Assembly (NCBI RefSeq): GCF_024436395.1
Contig: NZ_JAFMZO010000001.1
Location: 752,181 to 816,180 of the forward strand
Reading direction: 5' to 3'
Origin: Paradesertivirga mongoliensis
Lineage (GTDB): Bacteria; Bacteroidota; Bacteroidia; Sphingobacteriales; Sphingobacteriaceae
Length of the DNA: 64,000 nt
The translations under genes were made by a program, and so were the position numbers. Below are positions 42,665-52,135 of the stretch, piece after piece (within the stretch, counting starts at the first letter, position 1; each line of letters opens with the position of its first letter). The notes under the pieces are model-generated. The model saw nothing but the letters and a program-made list of their open reading frames with translations, was not told where the DNA came from and ran no database searches.

Positions 42665-44524
42665 CTATCTCAAAACCTCATCTATAGAATGATAAGCGAC
42701 CGAATGGTAATTCGGCCTAGCTTTAGCATAGACCTTTTTCGCCCATGTTTTTCCTTCCGGAGTTTTCGCCATCTCTTTATATAAAGGCATCAGAAACTTT
42801 CGCCGACCGACTTCTGTCAGGAATTTTTCAATATTGGGATAAGCTGGCTTGTACTGATGTCTGATGGCCAGAGTATACCAGGATGCCTGAACTTCTGAAT
42901 TTCCGGATTTTGTAAATCCAAATTCCTTATCCAGCAAGGCCATATCTGTTGCTGTTAAGCTATCTGGCAGGGCGCTGAGGAAATACTGAAGTTCGTTAGC
43001 TGTTTTGATCCTTTGGCTTAATCCGGCTACTTTCAGACCGTTCGAAAACCCGGCTATCAATGAATCTATTGTGCTGAATTTCTCTGAGCTTACTGCTGGA
43101 AGGTTTGACGGAATGCCGGGCTTATAAACCCATGCATCAAGTTGAATTTTCTCGAACAGCGTGGAGTCAGAGTTAAGTAAACCGGACTTCAGTTCTTCTA
43201 AAAACTGCTCAGTAGTAACCGATTGAAAAGCATGTTTTTCAAAATACTTGTTCAGGAAGCTGTCCAGCTTTGCTCTCCCTACAGTTTCCTCGATAGTTCT
43301 TAGAAAGAGATAACCTTTCTCATATGCCACATCGGTAACGCCTTCGTCCGGATCCCGGTCATTAAAATTTACCTTCAGGCGGGTGTCATCACTGGTTTTA
43401 CCTATTTCTTTGATCGTTTCCTGAAGCGCCTGGAATCCCAGATATTCTTGCATTTTGGCCTCTTCTTTGCCATAAACAGCTTCAATTATCCGTCTTTCAA
43501 AATATGTTGTAAATCCTTCATTTAGCCAGAAGTCGTTCCAGGTTGCATTAGTAACATAATTGCCGCTCCAGCTATGCGCCAATTCATGCGCAATAAGACT
43601 TACCAGTGAGCGGTCTCCAGCAATCACCGTGGGAGTAGCAAAAGTAAGCATGGGGTTCTCCATCCCTCCAAAAGGGAAGCTTGGTGGAAGTACCAATACA
43701 TCGTATCTGCCCCATTTGTAGTTTCCGTAAAGTTTTTCGGCAGCATTAACCATTTTGCCCATATCAGCAAATTCCCATGCTGCTTTCCCTATCGTTACAG
43801 GCTCTGCATAAATACCGGTACGCTGATCTATGGCTTTAAATTGCAGATCTCCTACAGCTAGTGCCATTAAATAGGAGGGTATGGCATATGGCTGTTTGAA
43901 ATAGTATTTTCCATCGGCCGATTTTTGTTGGGGATTCTGTGCACTCATTAAAGCTAAAAGCTCTTTCGGCACAGTTACAGCAGCGTTGTAAGTGAAACGT
44001 ATGCCCGGACTATCCTGACATGGAATCCATGTGCGGGCCAATATAGCCTGCGATTGAGTGAAAAGGAAGGGGTGTTTTTTTCCGGCAGTTTGCTGCGGAT
44101 TTAGCCATTGTAAGGCCGCTGCATCTTTAGAAGTGGTATACCAGATGGACACTTTGGTAGTATTCGAATCGATTTTAACGTTTAATGATTTACCTAAAAA
44201 TTTAACTTCTTCGCCAAGGCTAAAATTCGCTTGGGTAGAATCATCTCCCAAGGTTATTTTCTGGATATCCAGGGCACGGGTGTCGAAAATGATTTCATCT
44301 GCTTTTGCGACGTTTTCAATGGTCCAGATGGCTTTACCGGTTAAGATCCGGGTGTTGAAATCTACTTTTAAGTCGAGATCGAGGTGTTTGACTATGGCTT
44401 TTCCGGGTTCCGCCAAAGAGTGTTTATCCGCAGCAAGCGTATCCGCCGTATCTGTGTTTGTGGTGGTTATTGTTTGCTGGCAGGCAAAAAGAACCAGCGA
44501 AAAAAGAAAAAGTAAATTCTTCAT
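42665..44524 (-). CDS. M1-family aminopeptidase, lipoprotein
   Basis: A 619-residue protein with a lipoprotein signal (LVLFACQQT). The exopeptidase GGMENP motif is near residue 285, the zinc site HELAHSW near residue 310, and the third ligand in NEGFTTYFERR about 20 residues on. The C-terminal part is the helical leukotriene-A4-hydrolase-type domain. It would act at the cell envelope, trimming amino acids from peptides. Fifty-one bases separate its start from the anti-sigma gene upstream on the same strand. Confidence 0.9.
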   Translation of the reverse strand: MKNLLFLFSLVLFACQQTITTTNTDTADTLAADKHSLAEPGKAIVKHLDLDLKVDFNTRILTGKAIWTIENVAKADEIIFDTRALDIQKITLGDDSTQANFSLGEEVKFLGKSLNVKIDSNTTKVSIWYTTSKDAAALQWLNPQQTAGKKHPFLFTQSQAILARTWIPCQDSPGIRFTYNAAVTVPKELLALMSAQNPQQKSADGKYYFKQPYAIPSYLMALAVGDLQFKAIDQRTGIYAEPVTIGKAAWEFADMGKMVNAAEKLYGNYKWGRYDVLVLPPSFPFGGMENPMLTFATPTVIAGDRSLVSLIAHELAHSWSGNYVTNATWNDFWLNEGFTTYFERRIIEAVYGKEEAKMQEYLGFQALQETIKEIGKTSDDTRLKVNFNDRDPDEGVTDVAYEKGYLFLRTIEETVGRAKLDSFLNKYFEKHAFQSVTTEQFLEELKSGLLNSDSTLFEKIQLDAWVYKPGIPSNLPAVSSEKFSTIDSLIAGFSNGLKVAGLSQRIKTANELQYFLSALPDSLTATDMALLDKEFGFTKSGNSEVQASWYTLAIRHQYKPAYPNIEKFLTEVGRRKFLMPLYKEMAKTPEGKTWAKKVYAKARPNYHSVAYHSIDEVLR

Positions 44525-44575
44525 AATCCGGAGTGAAAACTCTAATTTAAGAAGAATTGTAGGGTAAAGGTTTGA

Positions 44576-45598
44576 TTATTTTTCGAAACGGACAATTACA
44601 CTGGCCGTGGAGTCCTGCCGCCGCTGCCATAGGGGGCCCTCTTTTATCAATCGGATCGCTTCAGCATTAGCTATATCGGTTAGGCCTTTTACAACAACTA
44701 TATTCGCAGGTTTGCCTTCCTTGTCTACTGTAAATGTCAGTAAAACTAACCCGTCAACCAATTCTTTCTTTATTTTCTTTACGCTTTCCTGTAGATAGGT
44801 ATTATAAAGGTCCCAGCCTATAGATGGCTGCGATGCATTAGAATCTAAGGAATTCGACAAATTGTTTCGCCCTCTTATCCGAAATTCTTCCCCTTTAGCT
44901 TCATTCTTTGATCTTTTTTCAGACACGATAACTCCCGGCAGTCTCCCCTGTAAGGTTTGGTTGGTCTGCTGAAGCTGCACTTGTTCCAGATTTTTAGTGG
45001 CTACCGTAGCTCCGAAGCTGGTTACTTCCTGAAGATTTGACCTTTGGGCAGAATCAACAGAAAGTTTCATGAAAGCATTTACCTCATCCTCATTTTCTCC
45101 AGTAGCAGATACGTTAATGTTTTTTTTCGGCTTTGCGGATCTGACCTTCGACAGCGACTCGGATTCTGCTAACCAATCTGCCACCGCTTTTTCTTTCTCG
45201 ACCATATTCCCGGGAATGCTGTCTGCAGGTGTCAAGTTTGCTTCTACATTTCTAGGTTGTGATGCCATACGTTTCTCTGATTGTTGTTCCTGCATCCAGA
45301 ATAACACCGTTCCCATTACGAATAGAAGGCAGGCCGCTGCGGCAACACTAAGTCGTTGCCAGTTAAAGTAGAATGTATTTTTATTTTCCTGTTGCTGTGC
45401 AATTCGTTCGGCAAGCTGCCTTTGCAGGAAGCTCAACTGTTTGCCAACTGGTAGTTCCATCTTTGAATAGCCTTCTAACGCATCCGCCAGGAAGGGATCT
45501 TCCAGTGCCTGCTTTTCAAGCTCATGCATGGCTTTCTCATCCAGTTTGCCTTCAAGGTACTGTTGTATTGTAATATATGTTATTTTATTCGTTTCCAC
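44576..45598 (-). CDS. Anti-sigma factor-like membrane protein with TonB-C-like end and plug-like segment
   Basis: A 340-residue protein starting with GTG, overlapping the sigma gene by 14 bases. Residues 1-70 (ITIQQYLEGKLDEKAMHELE) are the cytoplasmic anti-sigma part without the zinc-finger His/Cys set; 82-102 is a membrane helix; 205-250 resemble a SusC-type plug (TLQGRLPGV, then RIRGRNNLSNS); 265-338 resemble the TonB C-terminal domain (LVLLTFTVDKEGKPANIVVV). The overlap shows coupling with the sigma factor, which it probably restrains at the membrane. A plug-like segment within an anti-sigma protein is uncommon; the periplasmic portion may touch an outer-membrane receptor. Confidence 0.7.
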   Translation of the reverse strand: METNKITYITIQQYLEGKLDEKAMHELEKQALEDPFLADALEGYSKMELPVGKQLSFLQRQLAERIAQQQENKNTFYFNWQRLSVAAAACLLFVMGTVLFWMQEQQSEKRMASQPRNVEANLTPADSIPGNMVEKEKAVADWLAESESLSKVRSAKPKKNINVSATGENEDEVNAFMKLSVDSAQRSNLQEVTSFGATVATKNLEQVQLQQTNQTLQGRLPGVIVSEKRSKNEAKGEEFRIRGRNNLSNSLDSNASQPSIGWDLYNTYLQESVKKIKKELVDGLVLLTFTVDKEGKPANIVVVKGLTDIANAEAIRLIKEGPLWQRRQDSTASVIVRFEK

Positions 45599-46169
45599 TT
45601 TTCTGCTTCTCCATGCAAATTTTCAAATTGCGTTTACCATTTTGAATATAGCTTTTGACTTTATTAACATCATACCCTGTCAGTTCCGCAACTTCTTTAT
45701 AACACTTTTGCTGTAAATAAAACAGGTCAACACTAATCCGCTGCTCTTCGGGCAGTGTAGTCATGCACTTACTCATGTTATTTAACTGAAACTCATTCGA
45801 TTCACTATCTTCATGATGCGAAAGTTCCCGCTTTTCCACACCGTATTCATCAATGCTTACAAATTCATGTTTATTGGCGCTCCTTAGTTCCATTAAGCAA
45901 TGGTTTCTTGCAAGCGTATATAGCCAGCTTTTGAAGTTATTAACTTCGTGTACCCGTAATTTGGTGATTAGTTGTTCGAAGATTTGCATCACGGCATCCT
46001 TGCTTTGCTCTTCATTCTTCAAATATTTCAGACAAAGTCCAAAAAGCAGGGGCATATACTTTTCATAAAGCATACCAAGAGTCTCGAGATCGCCGGATCG
46101 TTTGTATTCAGCGAGCATCTCAGCTTCGTTAAGACCTGTATGACCTGATTTATTCTTTATAAATTTCAA
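45585..46169 (-). CDS. ECF-type RNA polymerase sigma factor
   Basis: A 194-residue sigma-70 family protein. Region 2 is in YMPLLFGLCLKYLKNEEQSK and AVMQIFEQLITKL, region 4 in TTLPEEQRISVDLFYLQQ and YKEVAELTGYDVNKVKSYIQ. The frame opens with TTG at 46169; an ATG at 46118 is an alternative start that keeps both regions. An inverted repeat with 7-base arms lies 17-33 bases upstream of the TTG. The anti-sigma gene overlaps its end. It belongs to the cell-envelope response type; targets may include the divergent vWA gene. Confidence 0.85.
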   Translation of the reverse strand: MKFIKNKSGHTGLNEAEMLAEYKRSGDLETLGMLYEKYMPLLFGLCLKYLKNEEQSKDAVMQIFEQLITKLRVHEVNNFKSWLYTLARNHCLMELRSANKHEFVSIDEYGVEKRELSHHEDSESNEFQLNNMSKCMTTLPEEQRISVDLFYLQQKCYKEVAELTGYDVNKVKSYIQNGKRNLKICMEKQKSGNE

Positions 46170-46185
46170 TACCTGATTTTGAATT

Positions 46186-46202
46186 CTAAACCTCCGGTTT
46201 AG
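46186..46202. promoter_or_regulatory. Possible operator: CTAAACC-TCC-GGTTTAG inverted repeat
   Basis: Perfect 7-base arms with a 3-base centre just upstream of the sigma-factor start and inside the divergent promoter region. It could bind a dimeric regulator or be chance; no second copy is seen in the window. Confidence 0.35.
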
Positions 46203-46315
46203 GATATATTATAATGATGCGGTTTTTCTTGAAATAGCACAAAAGAATTTAATTTTTTTTTTGTCGAATTATGGAAAGTCGTCCGGGCAATCATCAAGAT
46301 TGAAACCCCACCAAC

Positions 46316-48226
46316 ATGAAAAAGATAATTATTATTTTACATTTTTTGCTGATAAGCAGTATTTCTGCCCAGGCATGTTTCTGTGTTAAAGCGATTACAG
46401 GTACGGTAAAGGATGCGCAGACCAATGCTCCGATTAAAGGAGCAGTGGTCAAACCAATACCGCCGCCGAACGTAAAAATGGAAATAAAATCGGCAATTAC
46501 GGATGCGAACGGAAAATATATTCTGATGGTTCCGGACGCAGTGAATTCGATTTCCTTCGAACTTATCGGATATAAAACCCTCGAAATCAGGTTTTCTACG
46601 AGTACCGTTGTTGATGTCTTTTTGACACCTGAAACAGGGGCGGTCAAAGCCATAGTTGCAAGAGACCTTCAGGAACTTTCCTCCGTCCAGGTTAGTCAGG
46701 CTCTTCAGGGGCGTGTGGCAGGAGTGGCGATACGTGGCATAGGAAAGCATAAGGCCTACGAATCTAATCCACTGTTCAACACTGAGTCTTACAACTCGAT
46801 TAACGAAAACCGCTTTCATAACACCAAACAAACCCCCTTATCAACCTTCGGTATCGATGTAGATGCAGCATCTTACAGCAATATTCGCAGACATATAAAC
46901 AATGGAAACCTTCCACCAATTGATGCCGTCAGGATTGAAGAAATGGTCAATTACTTCAATTACCAGTATCCGCAACCAGAAAACAATGATCCTTTTTCAG
47001 TAAATACAGAAATTTCATCAGCGCCGTGGAACCAGCAGCATAAGCTGGTGAGAATTGGTTTACAGGGCAAAAAAATACCTGTAGATAATTTACCGGCTTC
47101 GAACCTGGTTTTTTTAATTGATGTTTCGGGTTCTATGAATCAGGCAAACAAGCTTCCGCTGGTGAAATCGTCGATGAAGCTGCTGGTTGATCAGCTTAGG
47201 GAAAAGGACAAAGTTGCCATCGTGGTATATGCGGGTGCAGCTGGCTTGGTTTTGCCGGCTACCTCGGGTGATAAAAAACAGACAATCAAGAACGCGCTCG
47301 ACGCTCTCGAAGCCGGCGGTTCGACTGCCGGTGGCGAAGGTATTAAGCTGGCGTATAAAATAGCTCTCGAAAACTTCGTAAAAAAAGGAAATAATCGTGT
47401 GATCCTGGCAAGCGATGGAGACTTTAACATCGGCGTGTCGAGCGATGCGGAGATGCAGCGACTTATTGAGGAGAAGAAGGAAAGTGGAGTATTTCTAACC
47501 GTTCTTGGATACGGGATGGGTAATTACAAAGACAGTAAGATGGAAACTCTGGCTGACAAAGGAAATGGAAACTATGCGTATATCGACAATCTTACCGAAG
47601 CTAGAAAGGTGTTAGTGAACGAGTTTGGAGGTACACTTTTCACTATCGCGAAAGATGTGAAGCTGCAGATAGAATTTAATCCTCAAAGGGTTCAGTCGTA
47701 CCGGTTAATAGGGTATGAAAACCGCCTTTTAAACAAGGAAGATTTTAATAATGATAAAAAAGACGCTGGAGACCTGGGTTCGGGCCACGTGGTAACTGCT
47801 CTTTATGAAATTATCCCGGTAGGTGTGAAAAGCAGTTTTAAAGATTCGGTTGACGATTTAAAATATCAGCAAAAAACATCTGAGGTTATCGCTCGAAATA
47901 CACCTGAGCTATTCACAGTAAAGCTTCGCTATAAAAAGCCGGATGGCAATATCAGTAAGTTAATTGAGACGCCGGTGTTAGATAATAGTATCGACTGGGT
48001 AAGTACATCTGAAGATTACCGTTTTGCTGCTGCAGTTGCTGCCTACGGAATGTTACTTCGCAACTCTGAATTCAGGCAGGAAACTACGTACGATAAAGTG
48101 ATAGCCTGGACAAAATCTGCAATCGGTGGAGATGAGGAAGGCTATAGAAATGAATTTCTGCAATTGGTTAAAACCTCTGCTTTATTGTCGAAAGAATCGT
48201 TAACATCTAAAATAAAACCAGAGTAA
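46316..48226 (+). CDS. von Willebrand factor A protein (YfbK type) with carboxypeptidase-like N-terminus
   Basis: A 636-residue exported protein. Signal 1-19 (ISSISAQA), a carboxypeptidase-like regulatory fold at 26-104 (ITGTVKDAQTNAPIKGAVV), a short plug-like piece at 120-138 (SQALQGRVAGVAIRG), the vWA N-terminal region (TFGIDVDAASYSNIRR) at about 175-240, the vWA domain from 263 with the MIDAS motif FLIDVSGSMNQANKL, and the DUF3520 end. YfbK-type proteins with this N-terminal extension occur in Bacteroidota. It is divergent from the sigma/anti-sigma pair across 146 bases, suggesting shared control. It may hold together an envelope complex through metal-dependent adhesion. Confidence 0.85.
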   Translation: MKKIIIILHFLLISSISAQACFCVKAITGTVKDAQTNAPIKGAVVKPIPPPNVKMEIKSAITDANGKYILMVPDAVNSISFELIGYKTLEIRFSTSTVVDVFLTPETGAVKAIVARDLQELSSVQVSQALQGRVAGVAIRGIGKHKAYESNPLFNTESYNSINENRFHNTKQTPLSTFGIDVDAASYSNIRRHINNGNLPPIDAVRIEEMVNYFNYQYPQPENNDPFSVNTEISSAPWNQQHKLVRIGLQGKKIPVDNLPASNLVFLIDVSGSMNQANKLPLVKSSMKLLVDQLREKDKVAIVVYAGAAGLVLPATSGDKKQTIKNALDALEAGGSTAGGEGIKLAYKIALENFVKKGNNRVILASDGDFNIGVSSDAEMQRLIEEKKESGVFLTVLGYGMGNYKDSKMETLADKGNGNYAYIDNLTEARKVLVNEFGGTLFTIAKDVKLQIEFNPQRVQSYRLIGYENRLLNKEDFNNDKKDAGDLGSGHVVTALYEIIPVGVKSSFKDSVDDLKYQQKTSEVIARNTPELFTVKLRYKKPDGNISKLIETPVLDNSIDWVSTSEDYRFAAAVAAYGMLLRNSEFRQETTYDKVIAWTKSAIGGDEEGYRNEFLQLVKTSALLSKESLTSKIKPE

Positions 48227-48316
48227 GGATGTTGCTTTAAACCTTTTGTTGTAAGTTTAATTCTATACTTAAAAGCAAATCGCTTAATTAGGTGTTATAA
48301 TTATAAAGAATTAAAT

Positions 48317-49045
48317 ATGAAACGAATTAGTCTGGTACTTACATTGATTGCGGGAATGTTATTCAGCAGTTGCGATACGCTGAACCAAACCGCACAAATA
48401 TTAGGTCAGAGTTTAGGTACTCCTACTTCTGCCGAGATAGCGATGGGGTTGAAACAGGCCCTGGAATTTGGAACAACATATAGCTCTGAACGCCTGTCTG
48501 CCGAAAATGGATTCTTTGGAAATGCAGCTATAAAGATCTTATTTCCGCCAGAAGCGCAGAAAGCTGAGCGGACATTAAGAAGCCTTGGATTGAATAAATT
48601 AGCTGATAACGTTATTTTGAGCATAAATCGCGCGGCCGAAGATGCTGCCCGGGAAGCAAAACCCATTTTCATCAACGCTATTAAGCAAATGACGATTGCC
48701 GATGCCACTAATATCCTTTTAGGCAGGCAAAGCGATGCCGCCACTCAATATTTCCAAAGGGTAACTACCGCTGAACTGATGCAGAAGTTCAGGCCGGTGA
48801 TTCAAAACAGTCTGGGTAAAGTGGGCGCTACGAAATACTGGGGAGATGCAATAACAGCATATAACCAGATTCCATTGACAGCGGATATTAATCCGGACCT
48901 TTCATCTTATGTTGCTCAAAAAGCTATTGACGGATTATTTAAAGAAATTGCTGAGGAGGAACTGAAGATAAGGCAAAATATTTCTTCCAGAAACACTACG
49001 CTGTTGCAAAAAGTGTTTGGTTACGCAGATAGAAACAGAGGATAA
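48317..49045 (+). CDS. DUF4197 lipoprotein
   Basis: A 242-residue protein with a lipoprotein signal (AGMLFSSCDTL). The all-helical mature part contains MGLKQALEFGT, then ILFPPEAQKAE and ATQYFQRVTTAEL, characteristic of DUF4197. The family is widespread in Gram-negative bacteria and has no assigned function. It follows the vWA gene by 91 bases on the same strand and may be co-expressed. A perfect palindromic terminator follows. Confidence 0.85.
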   Translation: MKRISLVLTLIAGMLFSSCDTLNQTAQILGQSLGTPTSAEIAMGLKQALEFGTTYSSERLSAENGFFGNAAIKILFPPEAQKAERTLRSLGLNKLADNVILSINRAAEDAAREAKPIFINAIKQMTIADATNILLGRQSDAATQYFQRVTTAELMQKFRPVIQNSLGKVGATKYWGDAITAYNQIPLTADINPDLSSYVAQKAIDGLFKEIAEEELKIRQNISSRNTTLLQKVFGYADRNRG

Positions 49046-49055
49046 GAGTTATTTT

Positions 49056-49088
49056 AAACCTATAAGGTTTTTAAAACCTTATAGGTTT
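49056..49088. terminator. Perfect 16-bp palindrome acting as bidirectional terminator
   Basis: The arms AAACCTATAAGGTTTT and AAAACCTTATAGGTTT pair completely around a single T. It lies between the convergent DUF4197 and DUF885 genes. T-runs occur on both sides, so it can work on both strands. Similar AT-rich palindromes are, as I recall, common between genes in this phylum. Confidence 0.75.
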
Positions 49089-49094
49089 TCTGAT

Positions 49095-50885
49095 TCATTT
49101 TTTCAATGTCGCCGCCCAGGCATCCATTTTTGCTTCCGCTACATCTAAGGGCATTACTCCATCTTTTAAAAATTCATCGTGAAAATCAGAGAGCTTAAAA
49201 TTCTTAATCTGGTTTTCGTATTTACTGCGTAGCTCACGGATCTTTAACGCCCCGATTTTATATGAAAGCGCCTGTCCGGGGACAGCCATATATCGTTCAA
49301 TTTCTGCAACAGCTCCATCTTTATCGATAGCTTCATTATCCATCATATACTTAATTGCCTGATCGCGGGTCATACCCTTTGTATGGATGGCTACATCTAC
49401 AACCAGTCTGATCGCCCGGTGCATTTCATCTCCTAAAGCGCCCATATATTGGTATGGGTCTGTATAAAGTCCCAATTCCTTCCCTAAAGATTCGGTATAA
49501 AGGGCCCACCCTTCGCCATACGCTCCATACCAGGCAAAGCGGCGAAATTTCGGTAAATCATCGTTTTCCTGCTGCAGGGAAATTTGATAATGATGTCCGG
49601 GAATGGCTTCATGCAAAAACAATGATTCCATGCCCGATGTGATATTAAATTTAGTGGCGTCTAAGATCGGGATATAAAATATTCCAGGTCTTGATCCATC
49701 TGGTGAACCCTGATTGTATTCAGCACTGGCCGACGCAGCTCTGAAAGCTTCCGTCTGGCGTATTTCGAACGGGGTTTTAGGAACCCGGCCGAACATAGTA
49801 CGCAATTGCGGCTCCATTTTTTTGTGGATGCCGTCGAATGCGTTAAGTACATCCTGGGGAGTTTTGAACGGCATAAAGCGCGGCTCGTTCTTCATGTAGT
49901 GGAAAAACTCGTTTAAATCGCCGATAAAGTTTACTTCCTTTTTTACTTTCTCCATTTCAGCCTTAATGCGTTCTACTTCAGCTAAGCCGGTTCGGTAGAT
50001 TTCTTCCGGCGTTTTTCCGGTAGTGGTCCAGTACTTAACCAGGTACGTATACAGGCTCGTTCCGCCGGGGATTGCCTTAATTCCACTGGATTTCCGCGCT
50101 TTCGGAAGATATTCGGTCTTTAAAAACGTCGCTAGTTTTTTATAAGAAGGGCTAATCTTAGTCTTTATTGCAGTTTTATATTCATCCGTAATGGCCAACT
50201 TCTCCCCCTCCGGAAATTTTTCGGGAAAACGGGTAACAGGCGTATAGAAAATGCTCTTTTCAGGTTCGCTTACTGCCATGGCCTCCATTTGAGGAATCAT
50301 TTTTTCGATGAGAGGTTTGGGCAGTACAACTCCTGCTTTCATTCCCTTACGAAAATTTACTATGGCCGAATCTACCCAAACTGCAAATCCATCCACCCGG
50401 CCCAGCCAGTTCCTGTAATCCTCGGCGCTTTTAAAGGGCTGATATCCGCTTCCCGCACCTAATTGCCCCATGGTTAACGGCAACCCCCAGAATTGCTGAA
50501 AAGGGATCATCCATTGGTTGGTTTTTAAGCCTTCCAATTGGATATTCATCTCATATTTAAAGATATCATAGCTCAACTTATCGTTGTCGTTGAGATCTTC
50601 GCGGCTAATGGAAGATATTTTGCCAAGATAAGACTGATAAAAAGTTGTAAGTGAGTCGCGGAATCCTTGTGTCTGGTCGTTTCGCAGGATTGCATTGTAC
50701 CGGTTATCGCCTTGTTGAGTAGCATCTAAGGGAAAAAAATGGCTCCGTTCTTCCCAATATCGTTCAAATAAGTCCGACAAATCCGGCTTCTCGGTGTCAT
50801 TTGTTGCTTTTGTTTCTTTTTGTTTACATGAAAATACGACAAGGGCTACAGCTGCAAAGGCAAATATTAAGGATCTGTTTAGCAT
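49095..50885 (-). CDS. DUF885 family protein (HEAIPGHH metallopeptidase-like lipoprotein)
   Basis: A 596-residue protein with a lipoprotein signal (LVVFSCKQK). The motif LFLHEAIPGHHYQ around residue 425 is the metal-binding signature of DUF885, a distant relative of gluzincin peptidases. The YGEGWALYTESLGKELG stretch about 30 residues later supplies the expected Glu. ALSYKIGALKIRELR and FHDEFLKDGVMPLDV close the family pattern. It is expected in the envelope. The substrate is unknown. Confidence 0.88.
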   Translation of the reverse strand: MLNRSLIFAFAAVALVVFSCKQKETKATNDTEKPDLSDLFERYWEERSHFFPLDATQQGDNRYNAILRNDQTQGFRDSLTTFYQSYLGKISSISREDLNDNDKLSYDIFKYEMNIQLEGLKTNQWMIPFQQFWGLPLTMGQLGAGSGYQPFKSAEDYRNWLGRVDGFAVWVDSAIVNFRKGMKAGVVLPKPLIEKMIPQMEAMAVSEPEKSIFYTPVTRFPEKFPEGEKLAITDEYKTAIKTKISPSYKKLATFLKTEYLPKARKSSGIKAIPGGTSLYTYLVKYWTTTGKTPEEIYRTGLAEVERIKAEMEKVKKEVNFIGDLNEFFHYMKNEPRFMPFKTPQDVLNAFDGIHKKMEPQLRTMFGRVPKTPFEIRQTEAFRAASASAEYNQGSPDGSRPGIFYIPILDATKFNITSGMESLFLHEAIPGHHYQISLQQENDDLPKFRRFAWYGAYGEGWALYTESLGKELGLYTDPYQYMGALGDEMHRAIRLVVDVAIHTKGMTRDQAIKYMMDNEAIDKDGAVAEIERYMAVPGQALSYKIGALKIRELRSKYENQIKNFKLSDFHDEFLKDGVMPLDVAEAKMDAWAATLKK

Positions 50886-51064
50886 CTTTAGTATAGCAAA
50901 ATATTTAGTGTTTTGTTTAGGTAATATTAACCATCCTTAGTAACGATGCCCAAATTATTTTTTGCGAAAAGACTCGATAAGTTTCATGCATTTGTAGAAT
51001 GGCGTTGCCTTTCTTGTACGAATTCGGGCTGGCTTCAAATCCAATAATCAGGCCGGGTTTCAAT

Positions 51065-52042
51065 TCAGGATGTACTTCCTGGCTTGTCGCCGCCTGCAAC
51101 ATCCTGATTTTGCTTCGGTAATACTTTTACATCCTTTTCTTGTTCGGTTTGAAGAATATGCACGGCATACGAGGCCGGTTGGATTTTACGTCCGTGCTTT
51201 TCGGTATATACCTGTGTAAATTCGGCGCCAAAATAGAGGATGGCGGCTGCATAATATACCCATACCAGGATCACGATTAGCGAGCCGGCTGCGCCATAGG
51301 TTGAGCCAGGTGCTACTTTATCGATGTAAAGGCCGATGGCGTAGCGTCCCAGCATGAACAAGATGGCTGTAAAAACTGCGCCAGCCCGCACGTCTTTCCA
51401 TTTAATTTTCACATCGGGTAAAAACTTAAATATGATACCCAGCAGAACGGTGATGATGGCGAAGGTGAGACAAAGGTTGAAGACCTGGACCAGAAAAACC
51501 GTAATGTCTTCAAAATAAATTTTCAATCTTTCTCCCAGGGCTTCAACCAATCCGTTAATTACCAGCGAAACAATCAGGAGGAATCCCATAGTCGCAATCA
51601 TGGAAAAGGATAAAAGGCGGTTTGTGATCATCTTTAGCCAGCCTTTTTGTGGTTTGGCCTTAACCTGCCAGATTAAATTAATCGAATCCTGTATTTCAAG
51701 AAACACTCCGGTAGCACCGATAAACAAAGTAATCAGCCCTACCACAACCGTCCAGAATGAGTCGTCTTTAATTGCCGCATTTTGAATGATTTGCTGAATC
51801 TGCAGAGCTGCTTCGGGGCCGATAAACCCCTTAATCTCATAAAATACTTGGCCTTCAAACGCTGCTTGTTTAAAGATTTCAACAGCAAAATAAATCAGCA
51901 TCAATAATAATGGTGCCAGTGAAAACAGGGTGTAGTACGAGAGGGCAGCACAAAGTTTAAAGCACCTGTCGTTCCAGAAACCATTGTAGCTGCCCACCAA
52001 TATGGCCCAGAGGTTTTTAAAAAAATGCTTATCCAGTTTCAT
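51065..52042 (-). CDS. YihY/BrkB-family membrane protein
   Basis: A 325-residue protein with six hydrophobic helices. CAALSYYTLFSLAPLLLML, FIGATGVFLEIQDSINLIW, LPDVKIKWKDVRAGAVFTAI and GAAGSLIVILVWVYYAAAIL are the conserved YihY blocks. The C-terminal 60 residues are a polar cytoplasmic tail. The family was once thought to be ribonuclease BN and is now regarded as an inner-membrane transporter-like protein. It ends the minus-strand run from porX. Between its stop and the next gene, 50886-51064 holds no gene I can support. Confidence 0.88.
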   Translation of the reverse strand: MKLDKHFFKNLWAILVGSYNGFWNDRCFKLCAALSYYTLFSLAPLLLMLIYFAVEIFKQAAFEGQVFYEIKGFIGPEAALQIQQIIQNAAIKDDSFWTVVVGLITLFIGATGVFLEIQDSINLIWQVKAKPQKGWLKMITNRLLSFSMIATMGFLLIVSLVINGLVEALGERLKIYFEDITVFLVQVFNLCLTFAIITVLLGIIFKFLPDVKIKWKDVRAGAVFTAILFMLGRYAIGLYIDKVAPGSTYGAAGSLIVILVWVYYAAAILYFGAEFTQVYTEKHGRKIQPASYAVHILQTEQEKDVKVLPKQNQDVAGGDKPGSTS

Positions 52043-52135
52043 TTATCGCTATGCTTCAAAACAATAAATGAAAGAAAAGATAAAAGTGTTTTATATGGGG
52101 ATAAATTCCCGGCAGTTTTAGCTGCCGGGAACTTT

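Noticed and set aside
50917..51102. 61-codon frame overlapping the end of the YihY gene, and a second short frame ending MKLIESFRKK in the same spacer
   Set aside because: Neither has a convincing start or recognisable similarity, and an in-frame stop cuts the second one short; not listed as genes.
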